From contig CAJUAF010000025.1 of assembly GCA_910584365.1 (NCBI GenBank), forward strand, positions 1 to 34,595: a stretch of 34,595 nucleotides of DNA. The letters run 5' to 3'. Position numbers and translations under genes: made by a program. Source of the stretch: an uncultured Muribaculaceae bacterium (GTDB taxonomy: Bacteria > Bacteroidota > Bacteroidia > Bacteroidales > Muribaculaceae). Below, one piece after another: positions 8,638-17,239 of the stretch. How positions within the stretch are numbered: position 1 is the first letter of the stretch; each line of letters opens with the position of its first letter. The notes under the pieces are model-generated. The model was not told where the DNA came from. It saw nothing but the letters and a program-made list of their open reading frames with translations, and searched no databases.

Positions 8638-9513
8638 TCAGATTACAATCTTGTTCTTGCGGTAATACTCCCGGAAAGCCGACGGGGAACACCCTTTTTT
8701 CCTCTTGAAGATGCGGTTGAAATTGGATACGTTGTTGAAACCGCACTCAAAACAGATTTCAAGCACTGAAGACATACTCCCCGCCAACAACCGGGCGGCG
8801 TGGCCCAGGCGCACATCAATGATATAATCGCTGACCGTACGTCCCGTGCGCAGCTTGAAGAAACGCGAAAAAGCCGACGGAGTCATGCAGACCAGCACGG
8901 CAAGATCCTCCAGCCTGACATCTCGCCGGTAATGCTCCTTGATATATTCCTCAACCTTGTGGATTCGCCGCGACTCGGCAGTCGCCACCGTATTGGCGAA
9001 CGACGTGGAACTCAACAGCTGATAGTCCTCCTCCTTCGACAGCAGATAAAGAATCTCCATCAGTTTCAGCACTCGGTAAAAGTCCGGCTGAGCCTGGGTA
9101 ATCTCATCGAAGAGCTTATACATCTTCACCACCGTAGCGAGCGAGAACGCCACCCCCGATTTGGCCCTGTCGAACAGACCGCTCATCGATTTCAGCTGAT
9201 TCTTGGCCAGGAACGTATCGCCGAACACCTTCGGAGAGAACTGGATGGTGATTTCCCGGATACGCGGCGAGCGGCATTTGTATTGCTCCCAGACGTGTTC
9301 CAGTCCGGTACCGACCATCACAAGGTCATACTTGCCGAGAATCTCCACCGAATCCCCCACGATCCGGCGCGCTCCCTCGCAGTTCTCCACGAAGTTCAGC
9401 TCTATTTCTTCATGACGGTGGAGCGGATAGTCAAACTCACTCTTGAAGCGGTCCACGAGGTAAAAACAATCCTCATCCGACAGCGGGGTAATTTCGGTAA
9501 TGGCAGGTGACAT
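8638..9513 (-). CDS. AraC-family regulator of the mannan locus
   Basis: Transcription factor with an N-terminal cupin-type sensing domain (about 1-150; FDYPLHRHEEIELNFVE, then GLEHVWE) and a C-terminal double helix-turn-helix (about 190-285; VRLEDLAVLVCMTPSAFSR and ICFECGFNNVSNFNRIFK, the AraC signature). It lies after the GH36 gene on the same strand, so it is probably the local regulator that senses a mannan-derived sugar (inference). The frame extends to an ATG at 9555, but that codon lies in the loop of a 13-bp hairpin. The ATG at 9513 gives the usual short leader before the ITPLSDEDCFYL start, so it is preferred. AraC proteins often bind tandem direct repeats 21 bp apart, which is the pattern found before susC and before the gene at 27235. 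Confidence 0.9.
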   Translation of the reverse strand: MSPAITEITPLSDEDCFYLVDRFKSEFDYPLHRHEEIELNFVENCEGARRIVGDSVEILGKYDLVMVGTGLEHVWEQYKCRSPRIREITIQFSPKVFGDTFLAKNQLKSMSGLFDRAKSGVAFSLATVVKMYKLFDEITQAQPDFYRVLKLMEILYLLSKEEDYQLLSSTSFANTVATAESRRIHKVEEYIKEHYRRDVRLEDLAVLVCMTPSAFSRFFKLRTGRTVSDYIIDVRLGHAARLLAGSMSSVLEICFECGFNNVSNFNRIFKRKKGCSPSAFREYYRKNKIVI

Positions 9514-9540
9514 GGTATCGTCTAAGGTTGATGATATATT

Positions 9541-9570
9541 CCTTGAAAGGGCCATGCGGCCCTTTCAAGG
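9541..9570. terminator. 13-bp hairpin between GH36 and AraC genes
   Basis: Perfect inverted repeat CCTTGAAAGGGCC / GGCCCTTTCAAGG with a 4-nt loop. It sits between the GH36 stop (9628) and the AraC start (9513) and could attenuate or process the GH36-AraC transcript. There is no strong U-run on the minus strand, so termination would be partial at best. Confidence 0.45.
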
Positions 9571-9586
9571 CGGTTAATATTAACCG
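9571..9586. repeat. Perfect 16-bp palindrome beside the hairpin
   Basis: CGGTTAATATTAACCG at 9571-9586 abuts the 13-bp hairpin. A short GCCGG/CCGGC pair follows at about 9586-9602. Three inverted repeats therefore lie in a row in the GH36-AraC gap, possibly an operator or an mRNA-processing region. Confidence 0.5.
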
Positions 9587-9627
9587 CCGGACAACCCCGG
9601 CGGCAACTGCATTTTTTTATCCCTCTC

Positions 9628-11832
9628 TCACTGTTTTTCGAGCAGAAGGACACGCGAACAATAGTCCACCTTCTTCCCCCAGGGAAGGTCATGATTGGGA
9701 CGGATCTCCAGTCCGTTGTCCATCAGGAACTTGCCGGTGAAGACCTTCCCCTCGGAAGCAAGGGGACGCTGGTCGATGGCGTTCAGCTCAGTGACCTTAT
9801 AGGAGGCATCCGGATCCAGGCCCTCCATCGGAGTGCGGGTGACCAAAGGCGCGGAGTAATCGTTGTTGGTTCGGAACCAGTAATATACGGCCTTGTCCTT
9901 CGTCGGCGAAACATACATCAGCGATACTGCCCCGCGGTTGTCAAACGGGGAAACCAGCCGGTAAAGGTCGCCCAGCTGGACAACATCGCGCACCCCCTTG
10001 TAGGTCTCGATAACCCGGCGGCAGAAATCGCGGTCTTCGGCCGACATATCGCGTGGCTGGATTTCCATACCGAGACGCCCGGTCATGGCGACATCGCAGC
10101 GGAATTTCAGCGGCACAACGCGGTAAGTGGTATGGTTCGGCACAGCGCTTATATGACTCCCCATCGTCACAGCGGGGAAAAACAGGCTCGTGCCCCACTG
10201 GGCGCCCAGACGCTGAAGAGCGTCAGTATTGTCCGACACCCAGAACTCGTCGGTGTAGTCCAGCAGTCCGTAGTTGGCGCGTCCCCCTCCGGAAGCACAG
10301 GCCTGGATAGCCACATCGGGATATTTCTCGCGGATACGCTGCAATACCGACGTCAGCCCCCGGTGGAAACGTATCGAAAGCTCACTCTGACGGTCGGCGG
10401 GAAGTGTCTGGGAACCGTACTGCATCACCGGAGCATTGGCGTCCCACTTGATATACGCGATTTCAGGGTTATTTGTCAGCATCGTGTCCACAAGGTTATA
10501 GATGAAATCCTGTACCTGCGGATTGGAAAGATCCAGTACAAGCTGTGTGCCGCCGCGTCCCTCTACAATATCGCGGTGAGGAGCCTTCAGCACCCAGTCG
10601 GGATGCTTTTTGTAGAGTTCGGAATTCGAGTTGGTCATCTCCGGCTCAATCCAGATACCGAATCTGACACCCTTGCGGGCAGCCTCGTCGGTCAGCCCTT
10701 TCAATCCGTGGGGGAGCTTGCGGGCGTCCACCTCCCAGTCTCCGAGCGATGATGAATCATCGTCGCGGCGTCCGAACCATCCGTCATCCATCACGAACAG
10801 TTCGCCCCCCATGTCGGCGATGTCCTGCATCATGCCGGCCATCGTCGGCTCGTCAATGTTGAAATACACTCCCTCCCAGGAATTCAGAAGAATAGGATTA
10901 ACCTCTGTCCCGTGGGCGATATGATACTGGCGTCCCCAGCGGTGGAAATTACGGCTGGCCTCCCCCATCCCCCTGTCGGAGAAAGTCAGGGCGAGCAGCG
11001 GAGTGGTGAACGTCTCCCCCGGCATCAGGCGGTAGGCCGATTCCTCGGGATGGATTCCGGCAAAAAACTGATGGCGTCCGTGGTCATCGGTGCTGACCCT
11101 CAGGCGGTAGTTCCCCCCGTACACCAGGGCTGCGCCGATAATGCGTCCAGAAGTCTCGCGGGGCTTCCCGTCAAGCGACATCATGACCTCGGCATGGGAG
11201 GTGTGGGAGTTTCTGACCCCGTCCTTGTTCTGGATTATCTTCATCCCCGGGGTAAGCGGTTCGGTGTTGACTCTCCCTTCGTTGGCCCAGGTGCCGTAAA
11301 GGCTGGTCAGCCACGCGTCGGTGCTGCGGAAAGGAATCGCCCCGGAATCGAAGCGCGTCAGGGTTACGGGCTTCTTCCCCTTGTTGGTTATTTCGGTCCA
11401 GGTCTCTATGATGTCCTCTTTGGGGAATGCGCGGTAATTGAGTGTCACTGCAACGGGATAATGCCTGTCGGCAAGGGGGATGGAGACTACGGTGTTGCCG
11501 TTGTGGTCCACCTCGGTTTCAGGCTCTCCGGCCGGCACAAGCTCCAGGGTCATGTTGCCGTCGGGCATCGTCATGCTCAGGGCACTCTCCCTCTCGGGAT
11601 AGTTGCCGAAGACGGGATAGGCGTCGGACTTTCCGTCCTCGGGAGCCGAAGCGGCAATCTGAGCCAGGTCACCCTTTACCGCCGGACCATAATACACCAG
11701 CGCGGGCGCGGCGGCCGAGTCGAGCTGCAATATCAAAGAAGTATTGAAAGTGCTTACAGGAACGTATTCAGGCGTAGCCCATGCGGCGATATTCGCAAGA
11801 AACGCCCCGGCGAGCAAGAATTTTCTTTTCAT
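9628..11832 (-). CDS. GH36 alpha-galactosidase, exported
   Basis: Removes alpha-1,6-galactosyl branches from galactomannan oligosaccharides. A type I signal peptide ends near AAWA-TPEY (about 1-20) with no lipobox Cys, so a periplasmic location is likely. The N-terminal beta-sandwich domain (about 25-310) is followed by the catalytic barrel with the GH36 landmarks: MDDGWFGRRDD, GIWIEPEM, the nucleophile D464 in YIKWDANAP, and the acid/base D534 in VSDNTD. Length (734 aa) is typical. It is divergent from susC and shares the intergenic region with the AraC-type operators. The AraC gene follows it on the same strand. Activity on galactomannan rather than raffinose-type sugars is inferred from the neighbouring GH26 and GH130 genes. 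Confidence 0.95.
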   Translation of the reverse strand: MKRKFLLAGAFLANIAAWATPEYVPVSTFNTSLILQLDSAAAPALVYYGPAVKGDLAQIAASAPEDGKSDAYPVFGNYPERESALSMTMPDGNMTLELVPAGEPETEVDHNGNTVVSIPLADRHYPVAVTLNYRAFPKEDIIETWTEITNKGKKPVTLTRFDSGAIPFRSTDAWLTSLYGTWANEGRVNTEPLTPGMKIIQNKDGVRNSHTSHAEVMMSLDGKPRETSGRIIGAALVYGGNYRLRVSTDDHGRHQFFAGIHPEESAYRLMPGETFTTPLLALTFSDRGMGEASRNFHRWGRQYHIAHGTEVNPILLNSWEGVYFNIDEPTMAGMMQDIADMGGELFVMDDGWFGRRDDDSSSLGDWEVDARKLPHGLKGLTDEAARKGVRFGIWIEPEMTNSNSELYKKHPDWVLKAPHRDIVEGRGGTQLVLDLSNPQVQDFIYNLVDTMLTNNPEIAYIKWDANAPVMQYGSQTLPADRQSELSIRFHRGLTSVLQRIREKYPDVAIQACASGGGRANYGLLDYTDEFWVSDNTDALQRLGAQWGTSLFFPAVTMGSHISAVPNHTTYRVVPLKFRCDVAMTGRLGMEIQPRDMSAEDRDFCRRVIETYKGVRDVVQLGDLYRLVSPFDNRGAVSLMYVSPTKDKAVYYWFRTNNDYSAPLVTRTPMEGLDPDASYKVTELNAIDQRPLASEGKVFTGKFLMDNGLEIRPNHDLPWGKKVDYCSRVLLLEKQ

Positions 11833-11924
11833 GGCAAAATCGGTTTATCTATATAAATTAATGTATCTGTCAGGGCGCAGCGGGATGTAAGACACCGACT
11901 GACAAACCTGAAGATTTCATATTG

Positions 11925-11932
11925 CAAATATA
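11925..11932 (-). promoter_or_regulatory. -7 box for the GH36 gene
   Basis: Minus-strand TATATTTG fits TAnnTTTG. The transcript would start near 11919 with a leader of about 85 nt. No -33 TTTG is placed correctly, as expected for an activator-dependent promoter. The distal operator at 11995-12013 lies about 63 bp upstream of this box. Confidence 0.5.
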
Positions 11933-11994
11933 GTTATTTTCTAACATACTTTTCAACTTCTTTCACTCAGTTTGTCAAAATAAGTCAAGAATCG

Positions 11995-12013
11995 GCAAAA
12001 ATAGTATCAGTCA
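11995..12013 (+). promoter_or_regulatory. Distal operator copy (AraC-type candidate)
   Basis: GCAAAAATAGTATCAGTCA shares the GTATCAGTCA core with the susC-proximal site. Its GTATC core is 61 bp upstream of the middle copy. It could serve GH36, a looping interaction, or both. Confidence 0.5.
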
Positions 12014-12055
12014 GGAAAATCTCTCCGAAAATTTTAACATTTCGCGCGCAACTTT

Positions 12056-12095
12056 GCAAAATTAGTATCGGTAATGGGTAAAATTGTATCAGTCA
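12056..12095 (+). promoter_or_regulatory. Tandem operator before susC, 21-bp spacing
   Basis: Two direct repeats, GCAAAATTAGTATCGGTAA (12056-12074) and GTAAAATTGTATCAGTCA (12078-12095), have GTATC cores exactly 21 bp (two helical turns) apart, as for AraC-family half-sites. The proximal copy covers the -33 position, where TTTG is absent, consistent with an activator that replaces the -33 contact. The same arrangement recurs at 27028-27067. Confidence 0.65.
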
Positions 12096-12112
12096 AATCG
12101 GATTTCTATGAC

Positions 12113-12120
12113 TAACTTTG
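12113..12120 (+). promoter_or_regulatory. susC operon -7 box
   Basis: TAACTTTG matches TAnnTTTG and begins 18 bp after the proximal operator. Transcription should start near 12125, giving a leader of about 150 nt before susC. Confidence 0.65.
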
Positions 12121-12147
12121 CATCACCATGAAAAAAGACCTGAACTG

Positions 12148-12279
12148 ATGAAAACATTTCCCCGAATAGAAATACCGGGACCTCCCGGACACAGCTGTCC
12201 GGACTCCGGTCCTTCCTTACTTAATAACTCAATATCTTTAATCAAACAAATCTGTTTTTACCTTAACAACCGCTCATGA
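12148..12279 (+). CDS. Possible 43-aa leader peptide overlapping susC start
   Basis: The susC leader contains an ATG at 12128 opening a 6-codon frame (MKKDLN) whose TGA overlaps the ATG at 12148 (ATGA). That second frame runs 43 codons and its TGA (12277-12279) overlaps the susC ATG at 12276 (again ATGA). The peptide is unrecognised, begins MKTFPRIEI and is Pro-rich at its start. The chained overlaps would allow translational coupling, but with no stops by chance over 130 bp this may be coincidence. No ribosome-binding site supports it. Confidence 0.25.
   Translation: MKTFPRIEIPGPPGHSCPDSGPSLLNNSISLIKQICFYLNNRS
12178..12212 (+). promoter_or_regulatory. Nested hairpin in the susC leader
   Basis: Inner stem CCGGACA/TGTCCGG with a CAGC loop (12185-12202) lies inside an outer stem GGACC/GGTCC (12178-12182 with 12208-12212). 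It sits in the 5' leader about 65 nt before susC and has no U-run, so it is more likely a stability or regulatory RNA fold than a terminator. Confidence 0.5.
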
Positions 12280-15200
12280 TGACAGGCAAATTTTTCAACT
12301 TCAGAGCTGCCCTTGTCGCCCTCCTCGGCTTGATAGCCATCGGAGCATCGGCACAGGTGACAGTAAAGGGTACAGTCGTCGACCCGGATGACGAACCCAT
12401 CATCGGAGCTACCGTCAGGGAAGACGGTACCAACAGCGGTACCTCCACCGACATCGACGGTAATTTCACCCTTTCCGTCAAGTCAGGCAAGGCAACCCTG
12501 GTTGTCTCCTACATCGGAATGCAGACCCAGAAAGTGGCCGTCAACGGCCAGTCCGACCTCAACATCAAACTCAAAGCCGACGGCGGAGTCAACCTCGACG
12601 AAGTTGTCGTTGTCGGATACGGCACACAGCGCCGCACCGACGTCACCGGTTCGGTGGCCTCCCTGTCGAAAGACCAGATGAAAGAGTCCATCGTCACCAA
12701 CGCCGACCAGATGCTCCAGGGTAAAATCGCCGGCGTACAGGTAACCTCCAACTCCGGTGCCCCCGGCGCCGCCACCTCCATCCGAATCCGCGGCGCAAGC
12801 TCCATCAACTCCTCCAATGAACCTCTATATATTATAGACGGTGTGCAGATGTCCAACGCCGCCAACGATATAGGCGGTTTCGACTGGGCCGGCGGCACCA
12901 ACGGCCAGACTAAGGTCAACCCCCTGGCTTCCATCGCCCCGAGCGACATCGTCTCGATCGACGTCCTCAAGGACGCATCGGCCTGCGCCATCTACGGTGC
13001 TGCCGGTGCCAACGGTGTCGTCATCGTCACCACCCGCCGCGGTGAGGCCGGCCACACCAACGTCACATACGACGGCTATGTGGCCTGGCAGAAAGTCGCC
13101 AAGAAAATCGATATGATGGACCTGAGCGACTACGCCCGCTATCAGAACCAGCTCTACGCCGAAGGGGTCATCACCGAGAAGCAGCTCGACAAGGCTTTCC
13201 TCGATCCCTCCCTGCTCGGCAAGGGAACCGACTGGCAGGACGAAATCTTCCGCACGGCCTTCATGCAGAGCCATCAGGTCGGCGTCTCCGGCGGTAACGA
13301 CAAGGTTACCTACGCCATGTCCGGCGGCTGGATGAACCAGGACGGTATCATCATCGGCTCCGACTTCAACCGTTTCAACACACGCTTCAACCTCGACTCA
13401 CAGTTTACAAGCTGGCTGAAACTCGGCGGCTCCCTTGCCTATACCCGCACCAATGAGAAGATCACCCTCAACGACGGTTCGGACGGCGTTATCATGCAGG
13501 CCATGACAATGCAGCCCCATGTCCCCGTGCGCGACTTCGACGGCAACTGGGCCGGCCCGACAACCGTCGACGGCTCTTCGACCTGGAACCCCGTGGCCCT
13601 GGCTCTTCAGAAGAACAACCGCCTGCTGCGTCAGCGTATAATGGGTAACTTCTATGTCAACGCCGACTTCCTGAAATATTTCACTTTCCGCGCGGAATAC
13701 GGCTTCGACGCCTCCCAGAACCAGAACAAGAGCTACATCCCCCGCTATCAGTTCGGTCTGGTCTCCAACGACATCAACCAGATGATGCACCGCGAGGACC
13801 ACTCTTTCTTCTGGGTGCAGAAAGACTACGTCACCTACCATCAGAAGTTCGCCCAGAAGCATGACCTGACCGTAATGGCCGGTTTCGAAGCTTCCAAGTC
13901 TACCTGGAACAACACCACCCTCATCAAGAAGAATTTCTCCTCCGACCAGATTTTCGTCATGACCAATGACGGTGAATTTGTCTCCAACAGCGGTTACGAG
14001 GATTCGGCTACCACAGCCTCCGTCTTCGCCCGCGCCAACTACGCCTTCGACAACCGCTACCTCATCACGGCCACCATCCGCCGCGACGGTTCCTCGAAGT
14101 TCGGTCCCAACAACAAGTGGGGTACCTTCCCCTCGGTGGCCCTCGCCTGGCGCGTCACCCAGGAGAAGTTCATGGAAGGCACAACCTCATGGCTCGACAA
14201 CCTCAAGCTCCGTCTGGGTTACGGTAAGGTCGGCAACTCCAACATCGACACCTACCGCTACGCCGCAGCCATGACCGCCATCAAGACCCCCTTCGGAACG
14301 GCCTACTATCCCGCCAACCTCGCCAACCCCGACCTGAAATGGGAGGCTTCCGAGCAGTTCAACGCCGGTATCGACTTCGCCGTGTTCAACAACCGCCTGG
14401 AATTCACCTTCGACGTATATAAGAAACAGACCGACGGCCTTCTGCTCGAGGTCTTCACCCCCGGCTATCTCTCGGGTTCCAACGGCTACACCATCCGTCC
14501 CCCCTACGCCAACGTAGGAAAGACCCAGAACACCGGTATCGACTTCGCCCTCAACGCCCGCCCCATCGTCACCAACGATTTCTCCTGGCGCATGAACCTC
14601 ACCCTCTCCCACAACAAGAACAAGGTTGTCTCCCTCAACGAGAACTCCCAGGATATGCGAGGCAAAATCGACTGGTACTCCGAATTCCAGTCCGCCACGC
14701 TCATCACCGTGGGCAAGCCTATGGGTGTATTCTACGGCTACGTTACCGACGGTCTCTTCCAGAGCGCCGACGAAATCCGCAACCACGCTACCCAGACCGG
14801 CGGCGCCGAACCTTACGCCAACCGTCTTGACCGCACTTCCGGTGCCTACATCGGCGACATCAAGTTCAAGGACCTCAACGACGACGGCGTCATCAACGAA
14901 GATGACCAGACCATCATCGGCGACCCCAACCCCGACCTCACTTTCGGTTTCACCACCGCCTTCACCTACAAGGACTTCGAGCTTTCCATCGGCCTGAACG
15001 GCCAGATCGGAGGCGACATCCTCAACTGGGCCCGCTACAAGACCGAAGGCCTCACCTCAATCTGGGACAACCAGACCGCCCGCGCCCTCGAACGCGCCCA
15101 AGTGGCCATGATCGACCCCTCCAGAGGCTATGACCCCGACAATGTCTACCTGGTGCCCGGCGGCAACGGTCTGCCCCGCTTCTCCAACCTCGACGGTAAC

Positions 15201-15482
15201 TCCAACAACCGCATGAGCGACCGCTGGATCGAAGACGGAACATACCTCCGCATCCAGAACATCTCCCTTAGCTACAATCTCCCCCGCAAATGGGGAAGCA
15301 AGGTCGGCCTCCAGTCCGCGAAAATCTATTTCAACGTCCAGAACGTCCACACCTTCACAAAGTACAAGGGCTACGACCCCGAAATCGGAGCTTTCAACCA
15401 GAGCGCTCTTCTCCAGAACATCGACCGCGGACGTTATCCGACACCGCGCACATTCACTCTCGGCCTGAATCTCTCTTTCTAA
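12276..15482 (+). CDS. SusC-like TonB-dependent outer-membrane transporter
   Basis: Outer-membrane importer of mannan oligosaccharides, working with SusD as lid. A signal peptide ends at GASA (about residue 26). A carboxypeptidase-regulatory-like domain (about 27-105; VTVKGTVVDPDDEPIIGATV) and the SusC signature with TonB box (LDEVVVVGYGTQRRTDVTGSV, about 109-128) follow. The plug domain (about 115-235, including IRIRGASSIN and PLYIIDGVQ) leads into a long beta-barrel ending in TFTLGLNLSF, with a terminal Phe as expected of outer-membrane barrels. Length (1068 aa) is normal. It heads the plus-strand operon, and SusD starts 24 bp after its stop. Substrate is inferred from the GH26, GH36 and GH130 neighbours. 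Confidence 0.96.
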   Translation: MMTGKFFNFRAALVALLGLIAIGASAQVTVKGTVVDPDDEPIIGATVREDGTNSGTSTDIDGNFTLSVKSGKATLVVSYIGMQTQKVAVNGQSDLNIKLKADGGVNLDEVVVVGYGTQRRTDVTGSVASLSKDQMKESIVTNADQMLQGKIAGVQVTSNSGAPGAATSIRIRGASSINSSNEPLYIIDGVQMSNAANDIGGFDWAGGTNGQTKVNPLASIAPSDIVSIDVLKDASACAIYGAAGANGVVIVTTRRGEAGHTNVTYDGYVAWQKVAKKIDMMDLSDYARYQNQLYAEGVITEKQLDKAFLDPSLLGKGTDWQDEIFRTAFMQSHQVGVSGGNDKVTYAMSGGWMNQDGIIIGSDFNRFNTRFNLDSQFTSWLKLGGSLAYTRTNEKITLNDGSDGVIMQAMTMQPHVPVRDFDGNWAGPTTVDGSSTWNPVALALQKNNRLLRQRIMGNFYVNADFLKYFTFRAEYGFDASQNQNKSYIPRYQFGLVSNDINQMMHREDHSFFWVQKDYVTYHQKFAQKHDLTVMAGFEASKSTWNNTTLIKKNFSSDQIFVMTNDGEFVSNSGYEDSATTASVFARANYAFDNRYLITATIRRDGSSKFGPNNKWGTFPSVALAWRVTQEKFMEGTTSWLDNLKLRLGYGKVGNSNIDTYRYAAAMTAIKTPFGTAYYPANLANPDLKWEASEQFNAGIDFAVFNNRLEFTFDVYKKQTDGLLLEVFTPGYLSGSNGYTIRPPYANVGKTQNTGIDFALNARPIVTNDFSWRMNLTLSHNKNKVVSLNENSQDMRGKIDWYSEFQSATLITVGKPMGVFYGYVTDGLFQSADEIRNHATQTGGAEPYANRLDRTSGAYIGDIKFKDLNDDGVINEDDQTIIGDPNPDLTFGFTTAFTYKDFELSIGLNGQIGGDILNWARYKTEGLTSIWDNQTARALERAQVAMIDPSRGYDPDNVYLVPGGNGLPRFSNLDGNSNNRMSDRWIEDGTYLRIQNISLSYNLPRKWGSKVGLQSAKIYFNVQNVHTFTKYKGYDPEIGAFNQSALLQNIDRGRYPTPRTFTLGLNLSF

Positions 15483-15506
15483 CCATTCAAATACCTGAAT
15501 CCAACG

Positions 15507-17201
15507 ATGAAACCCTTTTATAAATCCATTATCCTCGGGACGGCCCTGGCCGGGATGCTCTCTTCCTGCAACGACTTCCTGACCGTCGACCCCGTCGACA
15601 AGCTGACCCAGGATAACTTCTATACCTCCGACGAGCGCGTCCGCGCCAACACGATGGCCCTCTACGCCGCCGTCACCTGGGATCAGTTCGCCCATGACTT
15701 CCAGTGGAAATTCGATATGCTCTCGGGCGATATGTTCTACACCTACTCCGCCGAAGGGCAGTGGTATTTCGGAACCTACACCTCCGTCAACCAGTATATC
15801 AACCAGGGATGGGAAGGTCTCTACAATGTCATCTCCTTCTGCAACTCCGTGATACATGATATGCCGGGCAAATGCAAGAACGGAGTCAGCGACGCCGCAA
15901 TCCTCCAGGCCCAGGCCGAAGCCCGCTGCATCCGCGCCTACTGCTATTACCTGCTGACCGAGGCATGGACGAACGTCCCCGTGGTGGAGAACAACTCCGA
16001 GAACATCACCGCCAACAATCTCCAGCTTCCCCCCGCCACTCAGAAGAGTATCTATCAGTTCGCGATGGCCGACGCCGACTTCGCCGTCAACAACCTGCCG
16101 ATGACCGACGGAGACGCATACCGCGCCACACGCCTTACGGCACTTGCGGTCCGCGCCAAACTTGCCCTGACGATGGCTTCCCACACCGACTATGGCTACG
16201 ACCGCAACGCCCTCTTCACCTAGGCTGCCGCCGACGCCAAGGAGGTTATCGACAACAAGCCCGCCATCACCGAAATAGACTACTCCACCCTCTTCGACGT
16301 AGAGGCCAACAATGGTCCCGAATCCCTGCTGGCAATCCAGTGCGGCGTTTTGGGCTACTCCTTCGGTAACGGCCGCAACTGCGCCTGGAGCCGCTCCTCC
16401 GTCATCGCCGACCAGACCTGGGGCGCCGGCAAAGGCCCGACAATCTCCCTGCAGAGTCTCTACGACGACCGCGACCAGCGCCGCCCGTGGGTCTACATGA
16501 CTTCCGGCGACTATTATCCCAACCTCAACAAGGCCGGCGGAGGCTATACCTACAAGATTATCAACCGCGGTGATGACGGCTCGATCGTCGAGGACAAGAA
16601 CGAGATGTGCGCCCACATCAAGAAGTATGTCATCGGCAAGTCAGCCGACTGCGACGGCAACGTGGGTCTCAACCAGGACGCCGCCAACAATATCTACCTG
16701 CTGCGTCTGGCCGATATGTACTTCGTCCGCGCCGAGGCCCTGATGGGCGCCTCCGACGAGACCTCCGACCCCCAGGTTCTCGACCTGGTCAATCAGGTCC
16801 GTCACCGCGCAGGCCTGTGGTCCAACGACCTGACCTCACTGACTTACGAGCAGCTTCTCCAGGAACGGCGCATGGAATTCGCCTTCGAGGGAACCAACTG
16901 GTTTGACATCCTCCGCTACCGCTACCGCAGCGGCGACCAGAAGGCCATCGACTTCCTCAACTCCGGATGGGGCACGGGCTACAACCGCTCGGCCATGTAT
17001 ATCCAGAAAGACGGCACCTCCACTTCCAACGAGAACAACATGAGCCAGTACCAGATTGTCGACAACAAGGCCGAATGGGGTGCATACGATCCCATCTATA
17101 TCTCCACCGAGGCTTTCAAACTCCCGATTCCCGCGGCAGCCTCCACCACTTCGCCCCAGTTGCTGGGACAGCCCGTCGACTATGTCTCTCCCTATAATTG
17201 A
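15507..17201 (+). pseudogene. SusD-like glycan-binding lipoprotein, interrupted by an in-frame TAG
   Basis: Surface lipoprotein that forms the lid of the SusC transporter. The lipobox LSSC (Cys 20) and the SusD-type start CNDFLTVDPVDKLTQDNFY are clear. The RagB/SusD N-terminal region (FYTSDERVRANTMALYAAV; IRAYCYYLLTEAWTNVPVV) and the C-terminal region (YLLRLADMYFVRAEALM; LLQERRMEFAFEGTNWFDILRY) are both intact. Codon 239 (16221-16223) is TAG, after ...DRNALFT and before AAADAKEVIDN. The reading frame then continues open for 325 codons to the TGA at 17199-17201, with no frameshift or other lesion. The part after the stop has an ATG at 16350 but no signal peptide. The total (about 564 codons) is normal for SusD. 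A change of CAG (Gln, the Gln codon favoured here) to TAG would explain it. Assembly error, recent mutation, or suppression are all possible. Confidence 0.88.
16221..16223 (+). other. Premature amber codon in SusD
   Basis: TAG in frame with both halves of SusD, in the context ACC TAG GCT. The ATPase gene at 3973-5121 ends with TAG, so TAG works as a stop in this genome and general recoding is unlikely. Confidence 0.9.
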
Positions 17202-17239
17202 TCCAAAGCATCCAACTTATTTCTGAACAGGATTAAATC

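Larger units (their letters stand above)
11833..12275. promoter_or_regulatory. Divergent GH36 / susC control region
   Basis: This 443-bp AT-rich region holds the minus-strand GH36 promoter (-7 at 11932-11925), three copies of a GTATC-centred operator (11995-12013, 12056-12074, 12078-12095), the susC -7 box (12113-12120), and a leader of about 150 nt with a nested hairpin (12178-12212) and two chained short reading frames. Confidence 0.75.

Noticed and set aside
16221..16223. Genome-wide recoding of TAG to an amino acid
   Set aside because: The ATPase gene ends naturally at a TAG (3975-3973), and no other gene here contains an internal TAG, so only a local lesion, an error or rare suppression is reasonable.
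15057..16616. 519-codon open frame on the minus strand across the susC end and susD
   Set aside because: It is antisense to clear SusC/SusD coding sequence, has a biased Val/Gly/Asp-rich composition, no recognisable domain, and arises from GC-rich codon bias. The same applies to long minus-strand frames at 73-1392, 20115-21215, 22799-23869, 24221-25315 and 27196-28680.
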